63,438 nucleotides of DNA from Prorocentrum cordatum. Lineage: Eukaryota; Sar; Dinophyceae; Prorocentrales; Prorocentraceae. Shown in pieces: positions 48,901 through 55,240 of the stretch. The position numbers were made by a program, and so were the translations under genes. The notes under the pieces are model-generated. The model saw only the letters and a list, made by a program, of their open reading frames with translations, had not been told where the DNA came from and did no database searches. Every line of letters starts with the position of its first letter. Position 1 is the stretch's first letter. Location: positions 80,319 to 143,756 of the forward strand of contig CAUYUJ010018887.1 of assembly GCA_963575745.1 (NCBI GenBank), in the 5' to 3' direction.

Positions 48901-50878
48901 CGTCGGAGATCTGGGCCCCCTCCTTCCCACCAAGTCATACGGTGGGGGCGCGCATCAAGAAACCATATATTTTTCGTCAGGGTGTCCTGGGTTTCTTCGC
49001 TCCGCGCGATGCGCGGTGACTTCCCGCGGCCGTTGAAGGGGCTGCTGCGCTCGGGGTGCTCCGGGTTTCCCCTCGGTTGCACCTCGCGCGCGGGTTCTCA
49101 GGGTTTGGGTTTCTTGCGAGGGTTTCTTGCGACCGCGCCCGCACCGTAACTCAGACCTCTGGCGGCCGTTCGGGACGACGCGGCCCCCCCGCAGAGAGCC
49201 CCCGACGGGGCGCGGCTGGCGGACAGCATCCCCAGGCGAGAGGACCTCCAAGGGACCGACGAAGCCTCCCTCCGCCCCCCCTCTTGGACCGCTCCCGTCC
49301 CTCCCCCTCCCTCCCTCCCTCCCTGCTCAACATCTCCCTCCTTCCCCTCCCTCCCTCCCTCCCCTCCCTCCCTCCCTCCCCTCCCTCCCTCCCTCAACAT
49401 CTCCCACCCCAGGATAGGAGGCCTCCCAGATGGGACCTCGAGCAGGTGGGGACGGAAGGTCGCGACGCATCGCCGAAGCATCGCCGATGAATCGGCGATG
49501 TATCGTCGACGTCAGCGATGCCATCGGCGACATCGGCGTTGAGAAAAGTGGGGTCCACGTCGAGCCGCATCGGCGATGCATCGGCGATGCGGCGCGATTC
49601 TCCTCCCCCGTCTGCTGAGACCATACTTGGGATGCCTAGACAGGACGACCTCCACTGGGCTGGGGTCCGAGATCGCAGCGAAAAATCCGTCGACCCTGTC
49701 GGCGTGTGGACCCCCTGTCGGCGTGCGCTCAGTCGACGCATCTGTTGTCCTCTTTCCCTGCGTCTCCGTCGTCCCCTTTCCCTGCACCCTCCTCTTCAAG
49801 CCTGCCAGCGAGGAAAAACCGCAGCAACGTCGCACTTAAGTCAAAGTCAAAGGGAAGCCCCTTCCCTTTGATCCCTCCCCCGCCGAGGGGGCGGGTCCCG
49901 GGGGAGTCCCGGGGGGGGGTCAGATACGCATCCGCCCCTGGGCGTCCCGGAGCCCAACAAAAACACCAAGACGCGCCAAAAGTGCCTTAAGAGGCCCCCA
50001 AGAAGGTCCAAGAGTGCCCCGAATTGCCGAACAATCCAAGACGCCTTCACGGCTTCCAGACGGGTCGAGAGGCGTGCAAGGCGCCCCCAGAAGCATCCAG
50101 GATCACTCCCAAGACGGCCCCCATGAGGCAACATTCGTTCATTTCCTATGCGTTTTGGAACGATTTAGGCTTTCTGGCCTCTTCCGCTTCCCGACGATCC
50201 AAACCGGCCCAAGAGGCTTGCAAGAACACCTCGAGACGGCCCCAGAGGTCTCTAAGAGAGTCCCACAAATGCCCGTCCCTCGGCCCACATGTGGAACATC
50301 TCATTCGCCTTCTCCTGCCCCTTTCCACCTTAATCCGACCCCTCCTCCTCCTCCTCCTCCTCCTCCTCCTCCTCCTCCTCCTCCTCCTCCTCCTCCTCCT
50401 CCTCCTCCTCGTATTCGTCGTCGTCGTCTTCCGGGCCAGCGGCACCGGCCGTGAGGCCTCAGCAATATACAGCGCGAACCACACCACCCGAGCCCCAGAC
50501 CCCATCTTTGCGCAGCATCCCTCGAGCCCGGACGAGCTGCGATGGCCCCGGGGACCGGGACCGGGCGACAGGGCCCGGTGTGCGAACATGGCAGCGCCCG
50601 GCTCGGAGGGCCCTCTCTCCCACCCTCCCTCCTCCCTCCCCCCTCCCTCCTCCTCCTCCCCCCCTCCTCCTCCCTCCTCCTCCCTCCTCCTCCTCCCTCC
50701 TCCTCCTCCCCCTCCTCGTCTCCCACCCCAGGAAGACCTCCACGGGGTTGGGGTTCGAGATCGCCGCCGGGCACACCGCGCACGGCTGGCGCCCATCCGC
50801 CACCAGGATCAGGGGCCCCCACGTCCTACCCAGGTCGGAGCTGCGGCGCAGCACCAGCTGGTGGTGCGGTCCATTGTC
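29272..50878 (-). CDS. Sialidase (exo-alpha-sialidase, BNR repeat family), five exons recognised, 5' end missing
   Basis: Sialidases remove terminal sialic acids from glycans; the fold is a six-bladed propeller with Asp boxes (SxDxGxxW). Five minus-strand blocks, in gene order 50878-50738, 47081-46869, 43566-43469, 34926-34785 and 29607-29272, read in sialidase order and join with consistent phase (141, 213, 98, 142 and 336 bp, total 930 bp, 310 codons including the stop). Asp boxes: SSDLGRTW (first), SLDDGRTW (second), SADRGRSW across the third/fourth junction, SVDQGLTW (last). Other landmarks are GPSVGLQ, GECSIAFL and DGRLLVNCRTGRG, DPGCQGSIV, LYFSN and EIGLLFES. The N-terminal RIP-type segment (about 50 residues) is absent, probably further upstream. 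Introns of 3-8.5 kb are packed with inverted-repeat elements, microsatellites and a 7.9-kb retrotransposon. No frame break was seen in the exons, so the gene may be active. Confidence 0.85.
29608..30317. other. Intron sequence, no element recognised
   Basis: Start of the 5.2-kb intron D/E seen from its 3' side; GC-rich, no repeat pair found before 30318. Confidence 0.5.
30318..30478 (+). repeat. GGGCCCAGGGACACGC / GGGAGTCGACGATT family, copy 2
   Basis: Closely similar to 47939-48102: GGGCCCAGGGACAC, CATTGTGTCT-type and GGGAGTCGACGATT(G/C)ATT words in the same order. No inverted ends, so probably an internal fragment of a larger repeat. Confidence 0.82.
30570..30765 (+). repeat. (TCC)n microsatellite
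   Basis: Lies directly before the compound repeat at 30768. Confidence 0.95.
30768..31524 (+). repeat. Compound repeat with 80-bp subunits, copy A
   Basis: Most complete plus-strand copy: CTGTCGCACCCCGAGGCCAG end, about four 80-bp subunits (30860-31200), then GGATTCCCATGATCAACGTA and a 300-bp unique tail with GGCATGCTTCAAAATCTTCA, ending TTTACACTGGTCCA beside a TCC array. Confidence 0.85.
31526..31870 (+). repeat. (TCC)n microsatellite
   Basis: About 345 bp of TCC with TTC/CTC interruptions. 31871-32279 is unremarkable intron sequence. Confidence 0.95.
32280..32900 (+). repeat. Degenerate CCAAGACGGCCC repeat
   Basis: Same word family as 16671-17155, interrupted by unique AT-richer sequence at 32440-32530. 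Confidence 0.7.
33356..33500 (+). repeat. Dispersed repeat, copy 2 (first copy at 4278)
   Basis: CCATCCAGCAAACACGAA, GGGCACCCTCCACGAGCCGA and ATCGGTCCGACTGTAGC. 32901-33355 has no recognised feature other than two GATTCCACAATG words. A (CT)n run follows at 33523-33545. Confidence 0.7.
33631..33806. mobile_element. TGGCCAGGCCCATC foldback element, copy 2
   Basis: Left AGAGAACTACG, GCACATGCACCGACTCTGGC, CAGGCCCATCTTGGGCCCAG, ATCGGTGCATA; the right half is the inverse ending TGTGCATAGTTCTCTTC. Arms about 75 bp with a 13-bp insert in the left arm. Confidence 0.85.
33940..34031 (+). repeat. Perfect 46-bp tandem duplication
   Basis: Two identical units starting GCGAGGGCCTTGGGCGCCAA and ending TTCGAGCGGGGCTGG (33940-33985 and 33986-34031). 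Confidence 0.92.
34290..34432. mobile_element. TGGCCAGGCCCATC foldback element, copy 3
   Basis: Diverged copy: GGGCCCCAGGTCGGTGCATA and GGGCATATGCACCGATCCTG then GGGCCCAGGATC form the inner hairpin; the outer arms are weaker. Confidence 0.65.
34595..34745. mobile_element. CTTCTTAGAAGG element, copy 1
   Basis: Nearly the same sequence as 43862-44018: GGCTTCTTAGAAGGAGGC, GCTTCTTAGAAGGCG, GCGCCTTCTAAGAAGCAGGG and CCTCTGCGCGTGGCTGA. G-rich left edge and C-rich right edge pair as inverted ends. It lies 40 bp from sialidase exon D. Confidence 0.82.
34785..34926 (-). CDS. Sialidase exon D
   Basis: Begins after CCCAG (34931-34927) with G AGC TGG, completing the Asp box SADRGRSW with exon C. Contains IPVSGECSIAFL, DGRLLVNCRTGRG and QRAQASAENSG. 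In sialidases the Glu of xECxxA acts in catalysis support and the Arg of the N-R-G-type segment contacts the sialate carboxylate. Ends before GTTCGCGC, a GT donor, phase 0. Confidence 0.85.
34951..35010. repeat. Left arm of inverted pair bracketing the YR retrotransposon
   Basis: CTCTTCGGGGGAGGGGGTCT, TTCAGGAGGGGTCCCCC. The inverse (GGGGGACCCCTCCTGGAAAA, CCCCCGCCCCCAAAACCCCC, CTCTGGAACCCTCC) is at 43096-43150. The YR element and its TA-rich flank sit between them, so it probably landed in an older inverted-repeat element. Confidence 0.65.
35100..35331 (-). repeat. YR element split direct repeat B2
   Basis: 232 bp from AGCTCTCGTCTGGCTAGACT to AAAATCACAACTGCC. Identical to 35433-35664 except GTG versus CGC context at one base (about 35209). 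Forms the 3' terminus of the element. Confidence 0.95.
35370..35432 (-). repeat. YR element split direct repeat A2
   Basis: 63 bp from GCTGCGCTTGAGGCC to CGAGAGCTAAAGGGC. One difference from A1 at 42918-42980. It abuts B1 directly, giving the GGGC-A-GCTC junction that resembles a joined circle. Confidence 0.95.
35433..35664 (-). repeat. YR element split direct repeat B1
   Basis: Internal copy of the 232-bp B repeat, 110 bp past the stop of the membrane ORF. Confidence 0.95.
35775..36860 (-). CDS. YR element membrane-protein ORF (unknown function)
   Basis: 361 residues from the ATG at 36860-36858, which overlaps the recombinase stop by 26 nt; the frame is open further up to 36992. I do not recognise the family. 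Visible features: an N-terminal soluble part (MLDAAGKVEVSAGKIAFGES), a hydrophobic pair around YGLVLSWWASAGSWWALLRL and FLTWPLLSVFAILLVY plus WIVDCLASIFFGVL, a long amphipathic Ala/Val-rich helix region (VAEVVGPAVTSAVDASVEFV), a Pro-rich linker and a C-terminal membrane anchor VKYAVTLIVGAYL followed by basic residues. It lies between the recombinase gene and repeat B1, so it belongs to the element. An envelope-like or membrane-remodelling role is only a guess. Confidence 0.7.
   Translation of the reverse strand: MSARPASDKPSTARLRQSATVMLDAAGKVEVSAGKIAFGESVAAVFEGKQDYAKQVASRQSQSYPLKVLRAYTRAMHALEELGGIVPETLCAGPLQDGDEAGGPKDALVVAVPKHLVKTVTSGKAEPPARYGLVLSWWASAGSWWALLRLLWLGDFVQSIFDGRHFKFLTWPLLSVFAILLVYRPDWIVDCLASIFFGVLEHAADRSVASVYRLGRRGADAVTSAATRTQDVAEAVVTVFENASLAWVNLSDHIEQVAEVVGPAVTSAVDASVEFVDLVIDKAATAAADKTVELLDDLPEQLQAGAVDIATTMASAVVEVPPAPTLAQPAPPVTLQTKKGGWVKYAVTLIVGAYLQRRFRG
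36835..37880 (-). CDS. YR element tyrosine recombinase
   Basis: The frame is open from 38454, but the protein-like part starts near 37880, just at the end of the methyltransferase ORF, in the +1 frame relative to it; no good ATG is seen, so it may be made by frameshift. Motifs: LLRPGEGANL (first catalytic Arg), FTLAGLRAGGAIELF (second Arg; the usual His of HxxR is Ala here), FHGRW (His/Trp) and SLAHYIQEA (nucleophilic Tyr). It would integrate the circular DNA copy. The stop at 36835 overlaps the next ORF. The N-terminal SAM-like part is RGRVVKRLIEVIQYLFNEKR onward. Confidence 0.85.
37844..41430 (-). CDS. YR element polyprotein: reverse transcriptase, RNase H, methyltransferase-like
   Basis: One frame open from 42625 to 37844; the part above 41430 is the shadow of the Gag ORF. 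It is in the -1 frame relative to Gag; the first internal Met is at 41239. RT: GWFAVEHSEKWDRLIQDRRPQ (motif 2, near 40481-40550), motif A VCDLKTYFYQV (40354-40395), motif C NYLDD (40089-40103), motif D AWGTEV. RNase H of DIRS type: SDATEDSCGSC, INLQEMRALKGEI, VDSRVCAGAFGKGRSSS, IGTHFDPADAPSR. C-terminal class-I methyltransferase-like domain: EYFAGKGEVTRARAAAGAW (motif I), WATPCTTLG (PC, motif IV-like), WVVENPRRSWLF (ENP, motif VI-like). It copies element RNA to DNA; the methyltransferase role is unknown. Confidence 0.87.
41425..42882 (-). CDS. YR element Gag-like protein
   Basis: 485 residues. The ATG at 42882 lies 35 nt inside repeat A1, so the 5' leader is short. The N-terminal part has strand-like segments (INVGGFVVEVHEAHISLAIP), a Ser/Glu-rich acidic linker (EEDSSSESEVEADPRDG), then a helical domain from SLLQLRMLEVLERLETGK through RRRVKRHPLRVVRAFRAEVK, TYLDYGKRRIPWGKLYDLKK and GSWKAAWPLSGLVDPYSRRG, ending in a Lys-rich tail KSKYKKKPKKEGA. 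The tryptophan-spaced helical block resembles proteins upstream of RT in other dinoflagellate YR elements that I have seen, hence Gag-like; there is no zinc knuckle. It overlaps the RT frame. Confidence 0.75.
   Translation of the reverse strand: MAWAPGGLAFARVAGGEAGRRQAINVGGFVVEVHEAHISLAIPAVAARAVGGAAYEAAVRDRAGDEVQVGFVVVPQRRLRDAALEGWGDDYMHFGERRFELEALQAGLVAAGGGIHTSTEDAEVPRPPPTETLPQGAPGGGAAAAALGQRALLRAAGAGAGLPGLEQLVARAARRLQSAAPAAEEDSSSESEVEADPRDGRAAPSAGQAPRAAGGRSERRRLLSSSDEEAPPRAPAGQQAGSSGGGATAAAASLDPNGLQSLLQLRMLEVLERLETGKKQSSSGDEDEAIGGLGSVGKAGKAVRGMRRLRRRVKRHPLRVVRAFRAEVKRALGVQHGMAWTYLDYGKRRIPWGKLYDLKKTYAMLVAVLEYMDNEKFDEAHGQLVQIMKALEQVAINQGSWKAAWPLSGLVDPYSRRGFAGGEFETEVVAAYITELEALESKVKQRGGLVATPEESGAQGADAGAGANDKGPKSKYKKKPKKEGA
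42918..42980 (-). repeat. YR element split direct repeat A1
   Basis: 63-bp 5' terminal repeat; one base differs from A2 (35370-35432). The outer edge GGGC-A meets TGTATATC of the TA-rich flank. Confidence 0.95.
42981..43062. repeat. (TA)n insertion site of the YR element
   Basis: AT dinucleotide tract; the opposite flank, 35085-35099, is also (AT)n. No target duplication can be read because both flanks are the same simple repeat. Confidence 0.9.
43096..43150. repeat. Right arm of inverted pair bracketing the YR retrotransposon
   Basis: Inverse of 34951-35010 at about 75 percent by eye. Confidence 0.65.
43195..43292. mobile_element. GCATCGC palindromic element, diverged copy 3
   Basis: GATACGGCGCGATCCTCCGA then CCCCATCT matches the end of 18806-18990 and 49427-49613. 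The inner CATCGCCGATG words are eroded. Confidence 0.45.
43299..43433. mobile_element. AAGTCGGGC family element, copy 5 (8-bp duplication)
   Basis: Starts TGAAGTCGGGCCTGTCCC, ends GGCACGCCCGACCTAA. ATCTGCCC flanks both ends (43291-43298 and 43434-43441), an exact 8-bp duplication. It lies in sialidase intron C/D, 36 bp from exon C. Confidence 0.92.
43469..43566 (-). CDS. Sialidase exon C
   Basis: Begins after CCAG (43570-43567) with IPCLKDARGVIFFSANRV, continues DGSGHFLYHSADRGR and ends ...GGC AG. The following bases are GAGCTCCAGG, so the donor is GA. The last exon bases plus the intron start (CAGGAGCT) are repeated exactly at the other end of the intron (CAG|GAGCT), so several cuts are equivalent by sequence, but only this one gives the Asp box SADRGRSW. 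Confidence 0.75.
43567..43861. other. Intron B/C sequence, (CAAG)n run only
   Basis: AAGCAAGCAAGCAAGCAAGC at 43579-43602; otherwise unremarkable. Confidence 0.5.
43862..44018. mobile_element. CTTCTTAGAAGG element, copy 2
   Basis: About 90 percent identical to 34595-34745 across the whole length, including the TTCTTAGAAGGAGGC, CTTCTAAGAAGCAGGGGTGC and CCCCCACCCCCCTCTGCGCG words. Confidence 0.85.
44106..44415. mobile_element. AAACCTCCCT family element, copy 2, expanded by (TCC)n
   Basis: Same start CGGTGGACAAACCTCCCTTT, AGTAAACCTCCC and same end GGGGTAGGAGGTC as 3164-3308, but a (TCC)n array of about 155 bp occupies the position after CCTCCC, so the microsatellite grew inside the element. Confidence 0.72.
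44416..45095. other. Intron B/C sequence, no feature recognised
   Basis: Unique-looking with weak CCAAGA words near 44990-45070. Confidence 0.45.
45100..45270 (+). repeat. (CA)n-(CG)n and GGA microsatellites
   Basis: (AC)n at 45109-45160 passes into (CG)n at 45161-45182, a potential Z-DNA tract; GAGGAG units follow to 45270. Confidence 0.93.
45403..46098 (+). repeat. (GATGGT)n / (GAT)n microsatellite
   Basis: About 700 bp of GATGGTGATG units. Acidic (DGDG) and hydrophobic (MVMV) open frames across it are artefacts. Confidence 0.97.
46349..46402 (+). repeat. 17-bp unit x3 tandem repeat
   Basis: CGTCCAAGAGGGGGG repeats three times. 46099-46348 and 46403-46664 have no other recognised feature. 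Confidence 0.9.
46665..46847. mobile_element. Inverted-repeat element with GAAGCTGGGCG ends
   Basis: Left GAAGCTGGGCGAGGGCCGGC and AAATCCGTGGCTGCTAAAAT; right GTTTTAGCAGCCACGGGTTT and GCCAGCCTTCGCCCGGCTTC. Arms about 45 bp; only a weak target duplication. It lies 21 bp inside intron B/C from exon B. Confidence 0.82.
46869..47081 (-). CDS. Sialidase exon B
   Basis: Begins after GTAG (47085-47082) with NEVLLENGSRAVLLHYD, continues GLDMQTWSLDDGRTWHGG (second Asp box) and GSLIGPSVGLQDSEG, ending before GTGTGTGT. 213 bp, phase 0 at both ends. GPSVGLQ is the conserved GxGxGIQ-type turn of sialidases. Confidence 0.87.
47160..47440 (+). repeat. (GGA)n microsatellite
   Basis: GGAGGA with AATGGAGGAG and GGGGGAG variants. 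Confidence 0.95.
47662..47875. mobile_element. AAGTCGGGC family element, copy 6
   Basis: Starts TGAAGTCGGGCCTGTCCCC, ends GGGGACAGGCCCGACCTAA; the longest copy (214 bp), with ATTTTCGACGAAAA-type second-level inverted ends and an AT-rich centre of AATAATCCAAAATAGTC words. Flanks GGCCGGGG and GGCAAGGG may be a degenerate 8-bp duplication. Confidence 0.85.
47939..48102 (+). repeat. GGGCCCAGGGACAC / GGGAGTCGACGATT family, copy 3
   Basis: Close match to 30318-30478. Confidence 0.82.
48103..48417. other. Intron A/B sequence, no gene recognised
   Basis: Contains GATCGTCGGAGATCTGGGC near 48119, a word that recurs near 48897 with similar flanks; otherwise unremarkable. Confidence 0.4.
48418..48562 (+). 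repeat. (TCC)n microsatellite
   Basis: Nearly pure TCC. Confidence 0.95.
48563..49285. other. Intron A/B sequence with short (GTC)n
   Basis: (GTC)n at 48820-48862; no other feature recognised. Confidence 0.45.
49286..49405 (+). repeat. (CCCTCCCT)n microsatellite
   Basis: CCTCCCTCCCTCC units. Confidence 0.9.
49427..49613. mobile_element. GCATCGCCGATGC palindromic element, copy 2
   Basis: Begins CCAGATGGGACC like copy 1 and ends GCGCGATTCTCCTCCCCCGTCT; the centre holds six CATCG(G/C)CGATG words. Confidence 0.7.
49650..49694 (-). pseudogene. Partial duplicate of sialidase exon A 3' end
   Basis: Reads FFAAISDPSPVE followed by GTCGTCCTG, against AAISNPNPVE followed by GTCTTCCTG at the end of exon A. 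The donor context is conserved. No Asp box precedes it. Probably a truncated exon copy inside intron A/B, or an alternative exon end. Confidence 0.5.
49695..50337. other. Intron A/B sequence with CCAAGA-type degenerate repeats
   Basis: CCCAAGACGGCCCC-type words at 49960-50260; otherwise nothing. Confidence 0.5.
50338..50412 (+). repeat. (TCC)n microsatellite
   Basis: Pure TCC; another broken CTCC tract follows at 50625-50725 just downstream (gene sense) of exon A. Confidence 0.95.
50738..50878 (-). CDS. Sialidase exon A
   Basis: Begins after CCAG (50882-50879) with DNGPHHQLVLRRSSDLGRTW (first Asp box in SSDLGRTW), continues GPLILVADGR and ends AAISNPNPVE, before a GT donor (GTCTTCC). 141 bp, phase 0. 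The NPNPV segment matches NPxPV in sialidases. Confidence 0.87.
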
Positions 50879-50917
50879 CTGGTGGGTCACGCCTCACGCC
50901 CTGTTCTCCGTCTTCGC

Positions 50918-51275
<358 letters not shown>

Positions 51276-51301
51276 TGATCCTCCTCCTCCTCCTCCTCCT
51301 G

Positions 51302-51379
<78 letters not shown>

Positions 51380-52100
51380 AGCATCATCAGCAGCAGCATC
51401 AGCAGCAGCATCAGCAGCAGCATCAGCAGCAGCATCATAATCATCATCAGCATCATCATCATCCTCATCATCCTCATCATCATCCTCATCATCATCCTCA
51501 TCATCAGCATCAACGTCAGCATCATCATCATGATCATCATCATGATCATCAGCCGCATCAGCATCATCATCATAATCAGCATCATCATCAGCATCATCAT
51601 CATCAGCATGAGCATGAGCATCAGCATCAGCATCAGCATCATCATCAGCATCATCAGCATCGTCATCATCGTAATCATAGTAATAGTAATCATCATCATC
51701 AGCATCACCACCATCAGCAGCATCAGCACCAGCATCATCAGTATCAGCATCATCATCAGCATCGTCGTCATCAGCATCATCATAATCATCATCATCATCA
51801 GCAGCGGCAGCATCAGCATCATCATCACCACCATCATCATCATGATCAGCAGCAGCATCATCAGCATCGCCATCATCAGCATCATCATAATCATCATCAT
51901 CAGCAGCAGCATCAGCATCATCATCCCCACCATCAGAATCATGATCAGCAGCAGCATCATCAGTATCATCAACAGCAGTGTCAGCACCATCATTACCATC
52001 AGCAGCAGCATCATCAGCATCATCATCAGCAGCATCATCATCGTCCTCATCATCATCCGCAACATTATCAGCAGCAGCACAGCAGCAGCAGCATCATAAA
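51276..52100 (+). repeat. (CAT)n / (CAG)n microsatellite
   Basis: CAT with increasing CAG and GATCAT interruptions. Confidence 0.96.
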
Positions 52101-52116
52101 AACCAGCATCAGCCAC

Positions 52117-52218
52117 AGCAGCCCTTATCTACAACAACAATTGCAACAACACCATGAACCACAACAACAACAACAACACCATCAACGACGACAACAACAA
52201 CAACAACAACACTCATGT
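52117..52218 (+). repeat. (ACA)n microsatellite
   Basis: CAACAACAACAAC with short interruptions. Confidence 0.9.
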
Positions 52219-52455
52219 TAAGACTGTTCGCCCTTATCTCCTCGAGTGTCGAATAACGCGAATTTCCCAAACCCTCGATACCCGCCCTTTTCGTCTTCGA
52301 TCGAACCCCTTTTGGGGGGTATACCTTTCTTCCCTGCAAGCCAGGCCCCGGCAAGCGGCGGGGCGGCCGCGGACCGTCGGCCTGGCCACCGGCAGCGCTG
52401 ATCGGCGGGGCGGCCGCGGACCGTCGACCCGACCCCAAGAGGGACGGACAGGGGA

Positions 52456-52535
52456 CCGACCACGACGACGACGACGACGACGTCGACGACGACGGCAACG
52501 ACGGCGACGGCGACGACGACGACGAGCGAAAGCGA
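52456..52535 (+). repeat. (GAC)n microsatellite
   Basis: CGACGACGACG with GGC interruptions. 52219-52455 shows GGCGGGGCGGCCGCGGACCG twice (52357-52377 and 52404-52427), otherwise nothing. Confidence 0.88.
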
Positions 52536-52559
52536 GAGCGAGAGAGAACGACAGCAGAG

Positions 52560-53262
52560 CCACGAAGGACACGAAGTAGGCCACGAAGGGCGACAGCGGG
52601 GACACGAAGGGAATGCGTATGGGGCCACGAAGAGCGCGAACGAGCGTGGGCCACGAAGGGCAGATAATGCGGGGCCACAGAAGGCAACGATGGGGCCACT
52701 GAGGGTAGCACCTGGGCCACGTAGGACAATGAGGGGGCACAAACGGCGACAGCGGGGCCACGAAGGGCATGCACATGGGGCCACAACGGGCGCGAACGAG
52801 CGGGGGCCACGAAGGGCATACGTATGTTGGGCCGCGGAGGGTAAAGACGGGGCCACTGAGGGCAGCAACGGGGATACGAAGGGCAGCGAGGGGGCCACGA
52901 AGGGCGACAGCGGGGCCACGAAGGGCATGCATATGCGGCCACCACGGGCGCGAACGAGCGGGGGCCACGAAGGGCATACATACATATGGGGCCACGAAAC
53001 AAAGCGAGGGGGCCACGAGGGGCTGCAACGGGGCCACGAAACAGCGAGGGGGCCACGAAGGGCTGCAACGGGGCCACGAAACAAAGCGAGGGGGCCACGA
53101 AGGGCTGCAACGGGGCCACGAAGGGCAACGAGGAGGCCACGAGGGGCTGCAACGGGGCCACGAAACAAAGCGAGGGGGCCACGAAGGGCTGCAACGGGGC
53201 CACGAAACAAAGCGAGGGGGCCACGAAGGGCTGCAACGGGGCCACGAAGGGCAGCGAGATCC
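52560..53262 (+). repeat. GGGGCCACGAAGGGC minisatellite
   Basis: Units of about 21-24 bp built on GGGGCCACGAAGGGC(T/A)GCAAC and GGGGCCACGAAACAAAGCG, higher-order period of about 48 bp from 52985 on. Both strands are open (GATKGCNGATK and FVAPLQPFVAPS), which is a property of the unit length and composition. Confidence 0.95.
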
Positions 53263-53339
53263 CGATTCCGAGGTAATCTGTGAAGGAGTCCTGAGCGTGA
53301 GCGCGACTCCTGGGTGACTGGGTGTCGGGAGCGCGGCGC

Positions 53340-53565
53340 TGGAGTAAATTGCAAGAAATTCCAACGCAAGGGCGCTATTCTTCAGTAAATTGCAAGCAAG
53401 TCTCCAGCGAGAGCGCGACTCCAGAGCGCAGGAGGAGCGATTCCTGAATAAATCGTAAGGAAGTCCCAAGCGAGAGCGCGATTCTTGAATAAAATGCAAG
53501 GAAGTCTCGGGCGGGAGCGGGGGTCCTGGCTAAATTGTAAGGAAGTCTCAGGCGGGAGCCGTTGT
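53340..53565 (+). repeat. About 58-bp tandem repeat
   Basis: Four units with TAAATTGCAAGGAAGTC, CAGCGAGAGCGCGACTCC-type words. Confidence 0.8.
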
Positions 53566-53829
53566 TGTTGTAACCCGGGGGCCAGGGGGCCAGTTTGAGC
53601 AGGAAGACTTTCCTTGACAAAAAACAAAGTGCCAGCCCCGGGGGGGCACTTCAATTGAAAAAAAATAATGTGCACCGGTGGGGGGGGATCAACAATAATT
53701 ATTTCAAGGATGAGAGTTCAACAGCCGAGACTGCGAGTCGCTCAGCGGCGCGTCGAGCACGAGGCGTTGCGCTTGAACCAACGTTAACTACATATCTTTC
53801 GCGGTCCCAGAGGCCAGTTTTTCCACATT

Positions 53830-55240
53830 GTGCACCTCGCCCCCGCGCGAGCCAGCATTTGGGAGCCCAGGCAACATCGCATGCTTGCCCAATGGGGCGA
53901 CAGATGGGTGGAGGAGGCAAGGGGCAAAAATCGAAGCATGGCAGTGACCCAAGTTGGGAAAGTGCGGTGCCAAGGAGGAACTCGGGCACTCGAAGCACGT
54001 GCAAGGATTGCGGAAATTTCAGCACGGGAGCGGGGGAAACGGCACCTCACACTTCAGGCAGGTCATGGTGGAGTGGCACGGCCAACCTGGACGTCAAGGA
54101 AAGGCACGAGCTCAACCAGCTGCGGAGAAAGATCGAGCGCTTGGAGGAGGACGAGAACGGCGAGCAGCGCCACAAGAGGGTGCAGGTCCGAAGCTGGGGA
54201 AACCGCGAGCCGACATCAAGAAGCTGGAGGGTGTCTCGGCAGCTGAGGAAGTGCTGGAGCTAGAGTCGGGGGGGGCGAAAGGGTAGGATAGCAATGGGTC
54301 GGGCAGAGAATCAGCTCAAGCAACTGGCTTTCATGGCGCCTCCTGGCGCCCATAGGCGCCCACGGTATCGAGAGATGGGTCTGGCGGCGGGGCCTCGAAA
54401 CCAGCTGCGTGCAGCAGACTTCGCACCACCCCTCCCCTGTCCCTATCCTACCCTCTCGTCCGTCCCGATCAAGAAATCCGAGGCGAAGCACCTGGATGCG
54501 CAGATCGACCAGGAGCGGCCGCCGTCCCATCAGCCGAGGGAGCTCGAGAAGAGGCAGTGAACACAGCAGGCTACGTCGCAGGCACTTTCCGCGCGGATCA
54601 AGGGTCTGGAACAAGAGATTGTCAAGCTGGAGGGCAAGCGTAAAGACATCCAGCAAAAGATGGAAGCCTCGGCCGGGGTCGAGAAGTAGATCAAGCATGT
54701 GTTGGATGATCTCATCGCAGGAACGGCAAAGGAGGAAGCCCGCAAAGAGGAAGAAGCAGCAGGTGGGGCGAAACAGGATATGCAAACGCATATAGCAGCA
54801 GCAGATACTGCTGCACCCAAACCAGCAGCAGCGCCGGAGGCAACATACTCAAACGCCACGGGAGGAGGACAAAGAGCTGCTGAAGTCGGACGAGGTGGGC
54901 CAAAGGATTGAGCGGCCAACTTCATCAAGGCGCTCGAGGAGGCAGCCAGTAATTATGTTGGAGCTATAGTACCACGGAAAGTGGGGGAAGCAGGTCGGGC
55001 TCAGGCGACGCAAGGCAGACGAGTTCGTCAAGGGTCGCCGGGGGGGCGACAGCGACGCGTCCGAGTTCAGTTTCCAAGAAGATGGGCCGGAGGCCTTGGA
55101 GGACGAAGCCATGGGAGAAGCAGCGTCAGCAGAAGGTGGAGCCACCGAGGGGAACGACAAGGCTAATGTATCAGCTGCTGCTGACCCTGTCGCTAGTTCG
55201 GAAGGCCAAGCTGCAACGATTGCTACAAGGCTTTCATACC
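53830..55240 (+). pseudogene. Decayed retroelement ORF1-like sequence (coiled coil)
   Basis: Protein-like pieces in changing plus-strand frames: a C-x-x-C piece (STCKDCGNFSTGAG), coiled coils (VKERHELNQLRRKIERLEED; KLGKPRADIKKLEGVSAAEE), then in one frame KKSEAKHLDAQIDQE, stop, TSQALSARIKGLEQEIVKLE, stop, IKHVLDDLIAGTAKEEARKE, and an acidic tail EDGPEALEDEAMGEAASAEG. In-frame stops TGA (54558) and TAG (about 54688) and frame changes show it is not intact. The order (Cys pair, coiled coil, acidic) resembles first ORFs of dinoflagellate LINEs, but no RT follows, so the family is uncertain. Confidence 0.42.

Noticed and set aside
52109-53499. Minus frames of 378-421 codons with FVAPLQPFVAPS repeats
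   Set aside because: The minisatellite unit lacks stops in several phases; no sequence outside the repeat supports a protein.
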